The notes: generated by a model from the sequence alone, not told the origin. Positions 32,101 through 40,878 are shown, numbered from the stretch's first letter. The stretch is DNA of 64,000 nt from Hoeflea prorocentri (GCF_027944115.1 NZ_JAPJZI010000001.1:4278001-4342000); one strand, 5' to 3'. A program made the numbers and translations.

Positions 32101-32736
32101 AACAAGTTCGGCGAGCAGCTCTTCAAGACCCCACTCGCCCGCCGCGTCGAGGACAATGCCGAATGCGTCCACCAGTTCGGCATCGTCACCGGAGGCAACT
32201 GTGGACAGCAGGGTCTCGCGCGCCTTGCCCAAAAGCCGCGCGGCATCCGCCTCGTCCATGACCTCAAAATGACCTGCAACATTGGCCTCCAGCGGGAACT
32301 GGTGCAGGACAGCTTCACAGAAGGCGTGGATTGTCTGGATTTTCAGGCCACCCGGCGTTTCCAGAGCACGGGCAAAAAGCTGGCGGGCAAAGGCAAGCCG
32401 GGCTGCATCGGGTTTTCGCCCCTCAAGTTCGCCAATCCTTTCGGCCAGCTCCGCGTCGGACAGCACTGTCCACTCGGCGAGGCGTTCGAAGACCCTGTTC
32501 GCCATTTCGGAGGCGGCAGCCTTTGTGTAGGTCAGACACAGGATGGCCGAGGGCCGACACCCGGCCAGAAGAAGGCGGATCACCCGTTGAGACAATACAT
32601 GCGTCTTGCCGGAGCCTGCATTGGCCGAAACCCATGCCGACCGTGCGGGATCGGACGCCATGCTCTGCTGGCGCGTCGTCCAGTCGAGATCCCGTTCGAC
32701 AAATTCTCCGGGATTGGGCGGTGTCTTGCGAGGCAT
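29173..32736 (-). CDS. addA: Double-strand break repair helicase-nuclease AddA
   Basis: Large subunit (1187 residues) of the AddAB helicase-nuclease, which resects double-strand breaks to load RecA, replacing RecBCD in rhizobia. The UvrD-type helicase has Walker A AGSGKTHVL at residues 40-48, LVDEAQDTSPEQW (motif II), FAVGDEKQSIYSFQGA and VHASKGLEAPVVFLVD. The C-terminal RecB-type nuclease domain holds the catalytic IVDYKTNRQP. Its start ATG shares one base with the addB stop codon (TGATG), so the two subunits are translationally coupled. Confidence 0.96.
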   Translation of the reverse strand: MPRKTPPNPGEFVERDLDWTTRQQSMASDPARSAWVSANAGSGKTHVLSQRVIRLLLAGCRPSAILCLTYTKAAASEMANRVFERLAEWTVLSDAELAERIGELEGRKPDAARLAFARQLFARALETPGGLKIQTIHAFCEAVLHQFPLEANVAGHFEVMDEADAARLLGKARETLLSTVASGDDAELVDAFGIVLDAAGEWGLEELLAELVRRRRPVRDFISAAQRFGGPGPVLRKALSLGVDETDEGIIAGAWPLPSISPSDISVYGAAAASQKAKTPMTMAGGLADIAELKDSNERFERLIALFLKKDGQPRSFSKAASAGVRAVFPEIEDKLNDAALYLQALIDRQRTLRMVEATCAALVLAGRMDREYESLKRRGGRLDFEDLVSRTAILLEREGAGPWVHYKLDQGIDHILVDEAQDTSPEQWAVITKLAEEFFAGKGSRDDDRTLFAVGDEKQSIYSFQGARPELFLATGHDINQRALAAEKRFDALSLYLSFRSTGDVLAAVDAVFSEKANSKGLTSAGDGVTHASNRAREPGSVDIWEVIGKEAGDDQEDWRAPFDATPESAPPALLAARVAGTIRDWLANGETLTRNGERRALSAGDILILVRKRDSFVAALMRALKRNGIAVAGADRLKLVEHIAVEDLMALGRVMLNPGDDLSLCAVLKSPLFDFSEEDIFELAARRAENQDVHSRLADLAAERGGRFAEADKRIGELLSRADRMPVFDFYARLLGRDGGRAKFLARLGHEASDVLDEFLNFALEQETAALPGLQAFLTTLESSSPEIKRELEQGRDEVRIMTVHASKGLEAPVVFLVDSGGQPADSRHVPRLRSLPLEKTVGPLPPAILWVPGKATSNSTADSLKSSIMEASEDEYRRLLYVGMTRAADRLIVCGYHGLRQPAYLHWHRMVAEALGARTEAKDTVYRAAGQEWGGLHFSISEDDLPERQRQETEKTREREPLPPGLSRPLAATERLPRPLAPSAAGVIIDGSAQAGVTASPIFGAMSSSNKPMERGRIIHRLLQLLPGLAPDDRAAAAERYLHRAVRDWPEDERRSIAGSVLNILSNDRFSGCFAPGSQAEVAIMGTLDVAGQERAVSARLDRIAVTPEKVLIVDYKTNRQPVMRLEDVPPLYVLQMALYRALVQPLYPDRPVELALLFTEAPVLLPLPGEMLEAALADLERES

Positions 32737-35700
32737 CAGCTATCGCCTCCGCCATCATCACCGGCATCCGCGGAAGACCATTCCCGCAGCCGGGCAAGAT
32801 GATCGTAATCACGCCCATAAATCGCAGTTGGATCGGGAATGACCTGCGAAGCAAATCCGACACTGCCGTCCGCCAGCGCCATTACAAGATCGCTCAGGCG
32901 TTCAATCGATTCCTCGGCCAGATCGGTCGCTGACTTCGTCTTGTCGCTGGACTGAACGGTTCCCTCGATTGCCTCGACCTTCAGCACGGGATCGGGTTTG
33001 AGCCTGATATAGGCAAGGCTTACCGGCTCCGGAGCATCAAGCCCTTCAAACGCTCCGGCGCGCAGCGCCGCAGCTTCAAGCGGAAGCTGCGGGTCGAGCA
33101 GCGTCCAGGCGACCTTGCGGCTTGGGGACGATCCGGTCTTGTAGTCGAAAATCTCGGCGCGGCCTTGCGGATCAAGATCAATACGGTCGGCCATGCCGGA
33201 GAGCGTAATGTTGCAGGCCGCGATGTCCATTTGGGCGCGGCTTTCTGTAAACCGCGCCGTAACGGCTCCGGAACGTCCCTGCTCCCAGTCAACAAAAGCC
33301 GTCGCCACCTTGTCGAAATGCGCCCGCCAGATCAAAGCCAAGTGGTCCGGAAGATTTTCGGTCGCAAATTCACGATCTGCAATGGCATTGAGGCCCTCAA
33401 GTGCATCCGATGCATCAAGATCGCCGGTTTCCTCGATGAACCGTTCAAGAATGCGGTGATAAAGCGTGCCCCTTTCCGCCGGACCCGGCTCGCGCAGCAA
33501 AGGTTCGGCCGGATCCAGCCGAAGCACTCGTTTGGCGTAGATCGCATAGGGGTCGCGTCTGAGGGTGCGCACCTCGGAAAAGGAATAGCGTTTGGGCTGC
33601 AGGTCCTTTGGCGGCTTTGGAGCCGGGCGCGTTGCAAGTGGACGGTCCTTGCCTTCATCGAGCATTGCCGCCCAGCGCAGATAGTTTTCGCCGCGCGCGC
33701 GCAGGCGACCGGTTTCTTCCTTGCCTAACACTGCCGACAGGCGTTGAAGCCAGCGCGAGGCGACCGTTGGGGCATTTGCGGCCCGGGCCGAACGGCTGAG
33801 CACGACGTGCTGAACGCCAAGGCCCATCTGAAAATCGTGAGCGGCAAGGCCGATGCGCCGCTCCGGCGGCTCAAGCCCAACCGCCGCCTTCATGGCCCGC
33901 GACAGGAACGGGTCGCCGGCAATGCTGCCCGGCCATGTCCCCTCGTTCAGGCCGGCAAGGATCAGTGTATCGACATGCTGCAATCGCGCCTCAAGGGCAC
34001 CCCAGATGAAGATATGCGGATGGCCGCCTGCCCGCGGCTTGACCAGTTCACCGGCAATCACCGCCGGCGCAGCCTGCATCCATTCGGGTCCATTGCACGA
34101 AAATCCGGACCGGTCTTCCATGGCCGCCGATAACAGCGAGGCGAGCTTTTCACCGGCTTCATCGCCCCACAGACCGGTCAGATCGCCGTTTTGATCGCCT
34201 GCGATATGTTCGATAACATGAGCCGTTTCGCAGGCCCAATCGGCGACAGTGCCTTCCTTCAGCGATGCGAGCGGCTGAAACGCTGCGTCGACCGCCTCCG
34301 CCAAGTGCCGTGCCGCAGCGATATCCTCCTCGGACAGGCGGCGCTGCCAGTTCGGCGCATGCCGTTTTTCTGCAAGCCGTTCCCCTAACCGGCGCTCAAA
34401 AAGGTCAAGGAGGCCTCCCGGATCGGCCCCGCCGGTGCCGCCTCTCAGTGCAATGCGTTCCAAAGACCGAGCAGACCGACGCGCCGCGCCGGCGTTCATG
34501 CCAAACCGCGCGAGCGGATGTTTTAAAAGCCCGGCGAGGGCAACCGACCGATCAGGGGCAAAGACCGATTGCAGCAGCAGTTGCAGCAATGTGCCCTGAG
34601 GGCTGAGGGCCAGCGGCGTTCCGCCGGAATCATCCGCCTCGATGCCGAAACGCTGCAGTTCGGAAGCGACACGCCGGGCCAGGTTCCGATCGGGGGTGAC
34701 CAGCGCAATCTGCGGCGGACTGCCTTCAGTGTCTGCCGGGCGATCGGCTGCGAGCCGGATCGCGGCGGCGACGGCCAGCGCTTCCTCCCGCTCGTTGGAT
34801 GCCTCGATCAATTCAACATCGGTGAAGGCGGCAAGGGTATCCGGCTGTTCGAAGGATGCCCAATCCGCGGTTGCCTCCGCCGGCATCAGAGCACGGGAGA
34901 CCAGCATATTACGCGAGGCGACAGCAGGTGCCGGTGCGCCGAGAGACAAGACATCTTCACGCGTTGCCCGCAGGCGGCGAAGCAACGCCGCCAGACCATA
35001 TTGCGGATGCGCGCAAGTGGCCGGATGAAGGCGTTCGCCCTCCCTGGCTCCCTCAACGAGGGCCCACACATCTGCCTCCAACCCGGTATCGAGACCAGGA
35101 AGAACAACCGCGCCCAGCGGCAGGGACGCGACAACCTTCATCAGCTCCGCCGTAGCCGGTATCGATCCGGTCGATCCGGCAATAATAACGGGGCCATCCG
35201 GCGGATTGTCTGAAAGGCGTTCGGCCTCACGCAGCAAAACCGCATTGCGGTGCGCCGATGGGTCGGACCGCTTGAGTTCGCCTAGCCGGTCCGGCCAGAA
35301 GGCGGCGGCGATCTTGAGGAATTCAAGGGTAAGTTGCCACCAGACCGCATGATCTTCGCCAACCACATCACCGAGTGCCGACCAGGGCCTGTCCTCCGTT
35401 TCCATGGCCTCCAGCAATTCGGCGAGGCCGCGCGCCAGCCAGATGGCATCGGCGGGATTGGCCGGCGCGATCAGCCTGTTGTCACCATGAAATTCCGAGA
35501 CGGCCTTCGGCAGGTTCCGCTTCCAGGCCATGATCAGCTGCGCCAGCTCAAGCAGTCTTTCGGTCGCGCCAACCGGCGGCGACAGATCAAAAAGCGCGGG
35601 ATCGTTCTCTTCGAGGAATTCGGCGTCATCCTCGGCTTCGCCCAATGTCCTGACCGTTGGCAGGATCGCCGATTTATATCCGGCCGCATCGACGAATTCG

Positions 35701-35879
35701 GACCGCAGGGCGCGGGCCGCGCGACGGGTCGGAACGTAGATTGTCACTCCGGCCAGGGCGAGCGGATTATCCGTTGTCTGCGAGAACCCATCAATCAGTT
35801 CTCCATTACACAACGCTTCGGCCAGCCGGCCGAGGAACGGAATGCCCGGCGCGATGGTGAAGAGCCGGGGTCTGCTCAT
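32736..35879 (-). CDS. addB: Double-strand break repair protein AddB
   Basis: Second subunit (1047 residues) of AddAB. The N-terminus lacks a proper Walker A (APGIPFLGRLAEA), as in inactivated alphaproteobacterial AddB helicase domains. The C-terminal nuclease motif AEIFDYKTGSS is intact. I see none of the clustered cysteines that bind an iron-sulfur cluster in Bacillus AddB; the end (YDHLARLREWS) has none. It overlaps the murU stop codon by four bases (ATGA) and addA by one base. The group divL, tsaE-amgK, murU, addB, addA looks like a single transcription unit. Confidence 0.95.
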   Translation of the reverse strand: MSRPRLFTIAPGIPFLGRLAEALCNGELIDGFSQTTDNPLALAGVTIYVPTRRAARALRSEFVDAAGYKSAILPTVRTLGEAEDDAEFLEENDPALFDLSPPVGATERLLELAQLIMAWKRNLPKAVSEFHGDNRLIAPANPADAIWLARGLAELLEAMETEDRPWSALGDVVGEDHAVWWQLTLEFLKIAAAFWPDRLGELKRSDPSAHRNAVLLREAERLSDNPPDGPVIIAGSTGSIPATAELMKVVASLPLGAVVLPGLDTGLEADVWALVEGAREGERLHPATCAHPQYGLAALLRRLRATREDVLSLGAPAPAVASRNMLVSRALMPAEATADWASFEQPDTLAAFTDVELIEASNEREEALAVAAAIRLAADRPADTEGSPPQIALVTPDRNLARRVASELQRFGIEADDSGGTPLALSPQGTLLQLLLQSVFAPDRSVALAGLLKHPLARFGMNAGAARRSARSLERIALRGGTGGADPGGLLDLFERRLGERLAEKRHAPNWQRRLSEEDIAAARHLAEAVDAAFQPLASLKEGTVADWACETAHVIEHIAGDQNGDLTGLWGDEAGEKLASLLSAAMEDRSGFSCNGPEWMQAAPAVIAGELVKPRAGGHPHIFIWGALEARLQHVDTLILAGLNEGTWPGSIAGDPFLSRAMKAAVGLEPPERRIGLAAHDFQMGLGVQHVVLSRSARAANAPTVASRWLQRLSAVLGKEETGRLRARGENYLRWAAMLDEGKDRPLATRPAPKPPKDLQPKRYSFSEVRTLRRDPYAIYAKRVLRLDPAEPLLREPGPAERGTLYHRILERFIEETGDLDASDALEGLNAIADREFATENLPDHLALIWRAHFDKVATAFVDWEQGRSGAVTARFTESRAQMDIAACNITLSGMADRIDLDPQGRAEIFDYKTGSSPSRKVAWTLLDPQLPLEAAALRAGAFEGLDAPEPVSLAYIRLKPDPVLKVEAIEGTVQSSDKTKSATDLAEESIERLSDLVMALADGSVGFASQVIPDPTAIYGRDYDHLARLREWSSADAGDDGGGDS

Positions 35880-36619
35880 GGGTGCGGGCCTGCTGCCCGC
35901 TCGCTGCGAAATTCATCCATCGCTTCTTCTGCCTCGCCGATCGCCTCAGGCGTTCCAATGGTGAGCCAGAGCCCATCGCCGTGCAAGCCGAAAAGACGAC
36001 CCCTGGCGATCGCTTCGTCATAACAGCGATTGAGAGAAAACGGTCCGGCAGGCGCGTGATCAAATATCGACGGGCTGACGATTGCAGCGCCCATGTTGAC
36101 GAAGGGATCCCGCGACATGCCGTCATAGCGCGCGATACGATTTTCAGAATCCATCTGAAAATCGCCCTTGCCGCCATATCCGATGACATTGTCCATCGCC
36201 GCGACCGTCAAGAGCATGTCCATCCTTTGGGGATCCCAGGCCTCTGCAAGCGACGACAGATGCGGCCTTCCACCTGGACGGTCGAGCCAGAACGTGTCGG
36301 CATTGAGAATATAAAACGGCTCGGTTCCCAGCATCGGAAGCGCGCGCACCACGCCGCCACCCGATTCCAGCAACTCGGCGCGTTCGTCCGAAATAATGAC
36401 GCTGTCGCCCATGCGTGCCGAGATATGCCCGACAAGCTGATCGGCAAGATAGTGGACGTTGACGACAATGCGCCGGACACCGGCCTCTTCAAGGCTGTCG
36501 AACAGATAATCGATCATGGGCCTGCCATCCACCGGCACCAGCGGCTTTGGCAGCGTGTCGGTGATGGGGCGCATTCTCTTGCCAAGCCCGGCGGCAAGGA
36601 TCATGGCTGTATCCGGCAT
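35876..36619 (-). CDS. murU: Nucleotidyltransferase, MurU-like
   Basis: Sugar-1-phosphate nucleotidyltransferase, 247 residues. The N-terminal nucleotide loop is AAGLGKRMRPITDTLPKP, followed by the GGVVRALPML and LNADTFWLDRP catalytic Asp segment. Together with the neighbouring AmgK-type kinase this suggests MurU, which makes UDP-MurNAc from MurNAc-1-phosphate in cell-wall recycling. Homology to mannose-1-phosphate guanylyltransferases leaves GDP-mannose formation as an alternative. It sits 25 bases after the tsaE-amgK fusion gene and overlaps addB by four bases. Confidence 0.75.
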   Translation of the reverse strand: MPDTAMILAAGLGKRMRPITDTLPKPLVPVDGRPMIDYLFDSLEEAGVRRIVVNVHYLADQLVGHISARMGDSVIISDERAELLESGGGVVRALPMLGTEPFYILNADTFWLDRPGGRPHLSSLAEAWDPQRMDMLLTVAAMDNVIGYGGKGDFQMDSENRIARYDGMSRDPFVNMGAAIVSPSIFDHAPAGPFSLNRCYDEAIARGRLFGLHGDGLWLTIGTPEAIGEAEEAMDEFRSERAAGPHP

Positions 36620-36644
36620 GGCGGTGCCTTCTTTTGGCTCTTGT

Positions 36645-38156
36645 TTATGATTCGCCTTCGATCAATCCAAGCTGTGCATAGCACGCCCTGAGTGAACTGA
36701 GGACAGGATGGGCGAGCGCCTGCCGCAGATAGGCCTCGATCCTCGGCAGATGCCGCATATAGCCGGGCTTCCCGTCGCGTTGCTTGAGACGGATGAAAAG
36801 ACCGAGGATCTTGGTTGCCCGCTGGGCTTCCATGATGGCGAGAGCTTCGCGGAACCCGGCCGGGTCAAATCCCGTATCGCCCTGGCGGGCGGTTTCATAA
36901 TGATCAACCAGACGGTCATGCAGCTCGGGTGCGACAGTGACGCGCGCATCCTGGACAAGCGATGCAACGTCATAGGCAGCCGGTCCGATCATCGCATCCT
37001 GGAAATCAATCAGCCCGACCCTTCGAATGCCCTCTTCATCGTCCTGCCAGAGAATGTTCGGCGAGTGGAAGTCGCGCAGAATCAGGCTCTTCTCTGCCTC
37101 GGAAAGACGCTTGATGAGGTCATCCCAGGCGGCATGAAAGGATGTTTCAAAAGCTGGAAGGGCAGCTTCCCCCAGACGGTGAGGCAGATACCAGCGTGGT
37201 AGAAGTTCCACCTCGATCAGCATGGCATCACGGTCAAATGGCGGGATGTCGTGAGCCGCTTCACCCGGCACGGGCAGCGATGCGGGAATTGTCAGACGAT
37301 GCAGGGCGGCCAGACAGTCAATCGCCGCTTCCCACCGCTCAGCCAACGGTCTGCCTTCCTTGTCGGCTATCAGCGTGCTGCCAAGATCTTCCAGGACAAG
37401 AAGCCCGGCGTCGAGATCACCGGCTTTTATGGACGGTGCCCTGAAACCGCCGGAACTCAAAAACCCTGCAATGGCAACAAAGGGGCGAATGTCCTCGGCC
37501 ACATGAGCGATTTGCGCATAGCGCTTGCCGTCCTTCAGAACCGGTCCGATCAGCCGCTCGGGCGCATTCATCAAAATATAATGCTCGCCGGCAGCGGTTC
37601 TGATCTGTTCATAAACACGGGTCGATGCGTCGCCGGAGAAAAAGACCCGGTCGGCATCGGCGAAGCCGGATTTATCAAGAAACGCCCGGATCAGCCGTGA
37701 GCGCCCAAACCGGTCCATGAAGGATTGCGGGCCGGTGACGGACACGCGCCGCGCATTGCCTTCTTCTTCCGTCAACGCGATTTCAGCCGTATCGGCCGGC
37801 AGTTGCCCGCCGGCCCGTTCGGGCCATTCGATCAGCGCGGCGCCATCTTCCAGGGCCTCATCAAGGCCGAGCTCTTCAAGCTCGTCGGGATCGGAAATCC
37901 GGTAAAGATCGAGATGAGAAACGGCAATGCGCAGCCCGTAGCTTTGAACCAGCGTGAAGGTCGGGCTCGGAACGTCCAGTGCATCATCGTCGGCCAAGCA
38001 TCTTATGATTGCGCGGGCGAGGGTGGATTTGCCCGCCCCAAGATCACCACGCAAAGCCAGGCAGTCACCCGGTTGCAGCGCAAGGGCCAGATCCTGCCCA
38101 AGCCGCCGTGTGGCCTGCTCGTCGGTTAGTGAGATATCAATCGGCGGCACGGCCAA
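36645..38156 (-). CDS. TsaE-AmgK fusion protein
   Basis: A two-domain protein of 503 residues. The first ~150 residues are TsaE, the ATPase of the tRNA threonylcarbamoyladenosine (t6A) complex, with Walker A GDLGAGKSTLAR at residues 37-48 and the PSPTFTLVQSY and HLDLYRI motifs. From about residue 155 to the end is an aminoglycoside phosphotransferase-like kinase (AmgK type, phosphorylating MurNAc or GlcNAc) with the catalytic RDFHSPNILW loop and the LIDFQDAM metal motif. MurU follows, so the kinase half and MurU form a cell-wall sugar recycling pair. The frame is continuous, so the fusion is real, and it follows divL by 16 bases. Such fusions are known in rhizobia. Confidence 0.9.
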   Translation of the reverse strand: MAVPPIDISLTDEQATRRLGQDLALALQPGDCLALRGDLGAGKSTLARAIIRCLADDDALDVPSPTFTLVQSYGLRIAVSHLDLYRISDPDELEELGLDEALEDGAALIEWPERAGGQLPADTAEIALTEEEGNARRVSVTGPQSFMDRFGRSRLIRAFLDKSGFADADRVFFSGDASTRVYEQIRTAAGEHYILMNAPERLIGPVLKDGKRYAQIAHVAEDIRPFVAIAGFLSSGGFRAPSIKAGDLDAGLLVLEDLGSTLIADKEGRPLAERWEAAIDCLAALHRLTIPASLPVPGEAAHDIPPFDRDAMLIEVELLPRWYLPHRLGEAALPAFETSFHAAWDDLIKRLSEAEKSLILRDFHSPNILWQDDEEGIRRVGLIDFQDAMIGPAAYDVASLVQDARVTVAPELHDRLVDHYETARQGDTGFDPAGFREALAIMEAQRATKILGLFIRLKQRDGKPGYMRHLPRIEAYLRQALAHPVLSSLRACYAQLGLIEGES

Positions 38157-38172
38157 TCTTGACGGTTTCCTG

Positions 38173-40716
38173 CTATTCGGCCGCCTGTGACGGAAGCGGC
38201 GGGCTTTCGGGCAAACGGCAGGCGACGCGGGTACCTGAACCCTCGTCGCTGCTGACGGTTACCTTACCGTTATGCAGGCTGACAAAACTGTCAACAATGG
38301 AAAGGCCAAGCCCCGCCCCGCCACGGCGTCCGGTGCCGTTATGGGCCTCAAAGCGATTGAAGACGGTTTTGAGAATATCGCCAGGGATTCCGGGTCCGCT
38401 GTCGCTGACGGCAATGACGATCTCGCCGCCATCGCGGCTGCATTCAAGGCTCACCGTGCTGCCTTCGGGCGCGTAGTTGGCGGCATTGCTCAAAAGCTTG
38501 AACAGAATCTGCTTCAGGCGCTGTGCATCCGCGGTGATCGTTTCCGCGCCCTCGCCGATGTCGATCTCAAGTTTTATGCCGTTTTCATTCAGACGGGCGT
38601 CGATCAGCTCGGCGACCTCGCCGGTCAGTTCCTTCAGATCGAGACGATGCATATCGAGCTCGATGATACCGGCATCCACCGTGGCGAGATCGAGAATGTC
38701 GTTGACGATCGTCAGCAGGAGAGCGGAAGATGTCGAGATGTGATCGACATATTCGGCCTGCTGCGGATTGAGTTCGCCGATCTGCGGTGTCTTCAGAAGA
38801 TCGGTAAAGCCGATAATGTTGGTCAGTGGCGAGCGCAGTTCGTAGGACACGTGCTGGACAAAGTCGTTCTTCAATGCATCCGCCATGCGCAGGGCTTCGT
38901 TCTTGTCCGTCAGCGCCTTTTCGACCTTGGCGCTATCTGTAACATTGACGAATGTCAGCATTATCTGGGCATTGGGTAGCGGCACAACCGCATAATCAAG
39001 CACGATGCCGCTGTTGAGCTCCAGACGGCCCTCATAGGTTTCGCGCTCCTCATCGAAACCGGTGATGATGGCGGAGAAGTGTTCCCAGCCATCCGGCTGG
39101 TCATAGGACGGGCTGCAGATATCCTTGATTTGATTGATATGGGCGCCTGCCTCGGCCGATTTTTCCGGAATCGCCCAAAGCGCCCTGAAGGCCGGGTTGG
39201 ACAGTTTCAGCAGGCCGTCGGCACCAAAAACACAAACGCCTTCGGCCAGATGGTCGATCGTCTCGCCCTGCACCTTGACCAGCGTGTTGTAGCGCGTCTC
39301 CAGGTCGTATTTTTCGGTCAGGTTTTCAAACACCCAGGTCACGCCGCCGCGCGGATGCACATTGGCAAAGACGTTGAGCGTTTGCCCGTCCGGCAGGTGC
39401 CACAGATCCGGCTGCGGATTGACCGACTGATAGACGGACAGGATCGTGTCCTTCCACTCGCGCCAGGCCGCCGGCTCCGGCAAACGGCCAGCCGTGCGCA
39501 ACCGCTCGAGGAACTCGCCATTGGTGGGTTTTGATTCCAGATAGGGCGTGTCCAGCTCCCAAAGGCTCTGGAAGGCCTGATTGTAAAACTGCAGCCGCTG
39601 GTCGCTGTCGAAGATCGCAACCGGGGTTGCCAGATGATCCAGCGTTTCGGAATGGCTGTCGAGAGTGCGCTTGAGTTCCTCGCGCACGGCTTCGATTTCA
39701 CTGACATCGTGGGCAAGGCCGGCCGACCCGGAAACACTAGTGCAATCGGTGACTTCAAAAAACTTGCGATGGCCGTGTACGACTGTCGAGACCATATCGA
39801 TAAAGGGTCTGTCGGGCAGTCTTTCGGCCTCGACACGCGAACGGGTCTGCGTGCCAAGCAGTTCCAGATTGCGCTCGACGGCATCGGCTCCGTCCACCGC
39901 CTCGACCGCGCTGGCATAGGACTGGTTCACCCAGATCAGGCGGCCCTCTGAATCGCGGTGCCAGGCGGGCATGTCGAGCGAGTTGAGGAGCGTGCGCATT
40001 GTGTCTATGGCAGCGACCAGCCGATCGTGCTCGGCCTGCAGGCCGGCAAGTTCCGAGCGGGTGTTGGCCAGCGGTGAAAAGCGCACAAAGGCGCGTCCGC
40101 CGGATGTACGGCCCTGAGCCTCGAGGAAATGACCACGGCGGGTTTCGATTTCAATGTCAAACCCGTTGGCATGGCTGCGCAGCGAATCGATCGCATGATC
40201 GATACGGGCAGCACTGGCGGGATCAAGCCAGCGGCCAAAAGCCAGGAAGTCGGGATTGGAGGGCGGCGCGCCGGAGTGCATCGGCAAGCTGCCAAGGAAC
40301 TGGACCGGAGACTGCCCGTCCCAGATCACGTAGCAGCGGTCTTTTTCAACCACCAGCGCGTCGAGGCGCGTCAACTGGGCCTTGGCCTCGCTGAGCGCCG
40401 CTGAAAGCCGCTCATTATGCAATGAAACCCGACCGCGTTCCCGGATGACCCAGATAGCGGAAATCATGGCTGCCGACACGGCGCCGAGCACGAGGGCAAA
40501 ATTCATGACTTCAAATGAATTGACGAACAGGCCGTTGCTGTTTGAAACTGGACCCTCAACCAGGGTCTGCGCCGTGGCGGCGCCCGACAAAAAGGTCGAC
40601 GCAGTCAGCGCGAGCCCGGCCATGGATTTACCCATCCAGCCTCGTGTGTCCTTTTTACATTCCCCGTACACCACCGATGTGGCGCCCGCCGTCCGAGACG
40701 ATTCGGTCTCCGGCAT
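38173..40716 (-). CDS. divL: DivL-type atypical sensor kinase
   Basis: Membrane-anchored PAS-domain kinase homologue, 847 residues from ATG 40716 (GAGGA eight bases upstream). The upstream ATG at 40782 gives an unusual extension. Layout: a possible signal-like segment (AGLALTASTFLSGAATA), a membrane helix (FALVLGAVSAAMISAIWV), several PAS-like repeats to about residue 600, then a HisKA-like domain and a HATPase domain (LSNAANYAPEG, SDSGPGIPGD, GAGLGLSIVD). The H-box reads HVSYELRSPL, with Tyr625 in place of the phosphorylated histidine, as in Caulobacter DivL, which acts with DivK/CckA on the CtrA pathway. The role in this organism is inferred. Confidence 0.88.
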   Translation of the reverse strand: MPETESSRTAGATSVVYGECKKDTRGWMGKSMAGLALTASTFLSGAATAQTLVEGPVSNSNGLFVNSFEVMNFALVLGAVSAAMISAIWVIRERGRVSLHNERLSAALSEAKAQLTRLDALVVEKDRCYVIWDGQSPVQFLGSLPMHSGAPPSNPDFLAFGRWLDPASAARIDHAIDSLRSHANGFDIEIETRRGHFLEAQGRTSGGRAFVRFSPLANTRSELAGLQAEHDRLVAAIDTMRTLLNSLDMPAWHRDSEGRLIWVNQSYASAVEAVDGADAVERNLELLGTQTRSRVEAERLPDRPFIDMVSTVVHGHRKFFEVTDCTSVSGSAGLAHDVSEIEAVREELKRTLDSHSETLDHLATPVAIFDSDQRLQFYNQAFQSLWELDTPYLESKPTNGEFLERLRTAGRLPEPAAWREWKDTILSVYQSVNPQPDLWHLPDGQTLNVFANVHPRGGVTWVFENLTEKYDLETRYNTLVKVQGETIDHLAEGVCVFGADGLLKLSNPAFRALWAIPEKSAEAGAHINQIKDICSPSYDQPDGWEHFSAIITGFDEERETYEGRLELNSGIVLDYAVVPLPNAQIMLTFVNVTDSAKVEKALTDKNEALRMADALKNDFVQHVSYELRSPLTNIIGFTDLLKTPQIGELNPQQAEYVDHISTSSALLLTIVNDILDLATVDAGIIELDMHRLDLKELTGEVAELIDARLNENGIKLEIDIGEGAETITADAQRLKQILFKLLSNAANYAPEGSTVSLECSRDGGEIVIAVSDSGPGIPGDILKTVFNRFEAHNGTGRRGGAGLGLSIVDSFVSLHNGKVTVSSDEGSGTRVACRLPESPPLPSQAAE

Positions 40717-40785
40717 GTCTTGTTCCTCTTTGCCGCATCCTGCCAAGACAGCCTGATCCGCAGGCCGGAACATGACAGCCAAGTC

Positions 40786-40832
40786 CGCGAATCATTGTGA
40801 CTTTATAGTAACTTGTTCGCGAATCATGGTGA
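40786..40832 (-). repeat. Two direct repeats with GANTC sites upstream of divL
   Basis: CGCGAATCATTGTGA (40786-40800) and CGCGAATCATGGTGA (40818-40832) are 14 of 15 identical, 32 bases start to start (about three helical turns). Each contains GAATC, a GANTC site for the CcrM methyltransferase. They lie 70-116 bases upstream of the divL start. They could be a paired regulator site. Confidence 0.55.
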
Positions 40833-40844
40833 AGATGCGGGCCC

Positions 40845-40878
40845 AAAAAAGAAACCGCGCCCTTTGTCAAGAGCGCGG
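40845..40878 (-). terminator. Terminator after ahcY
   Basis: On the minus strand CCGCGC (40878-40873) and GCGCGG (40860-40855) form a 6-bp GC stem with a 12-base loop, followed by TTTCTTTTTT (40854-40845), 30-odd bases after the ahcY stop codon. Confidence 0.75.
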
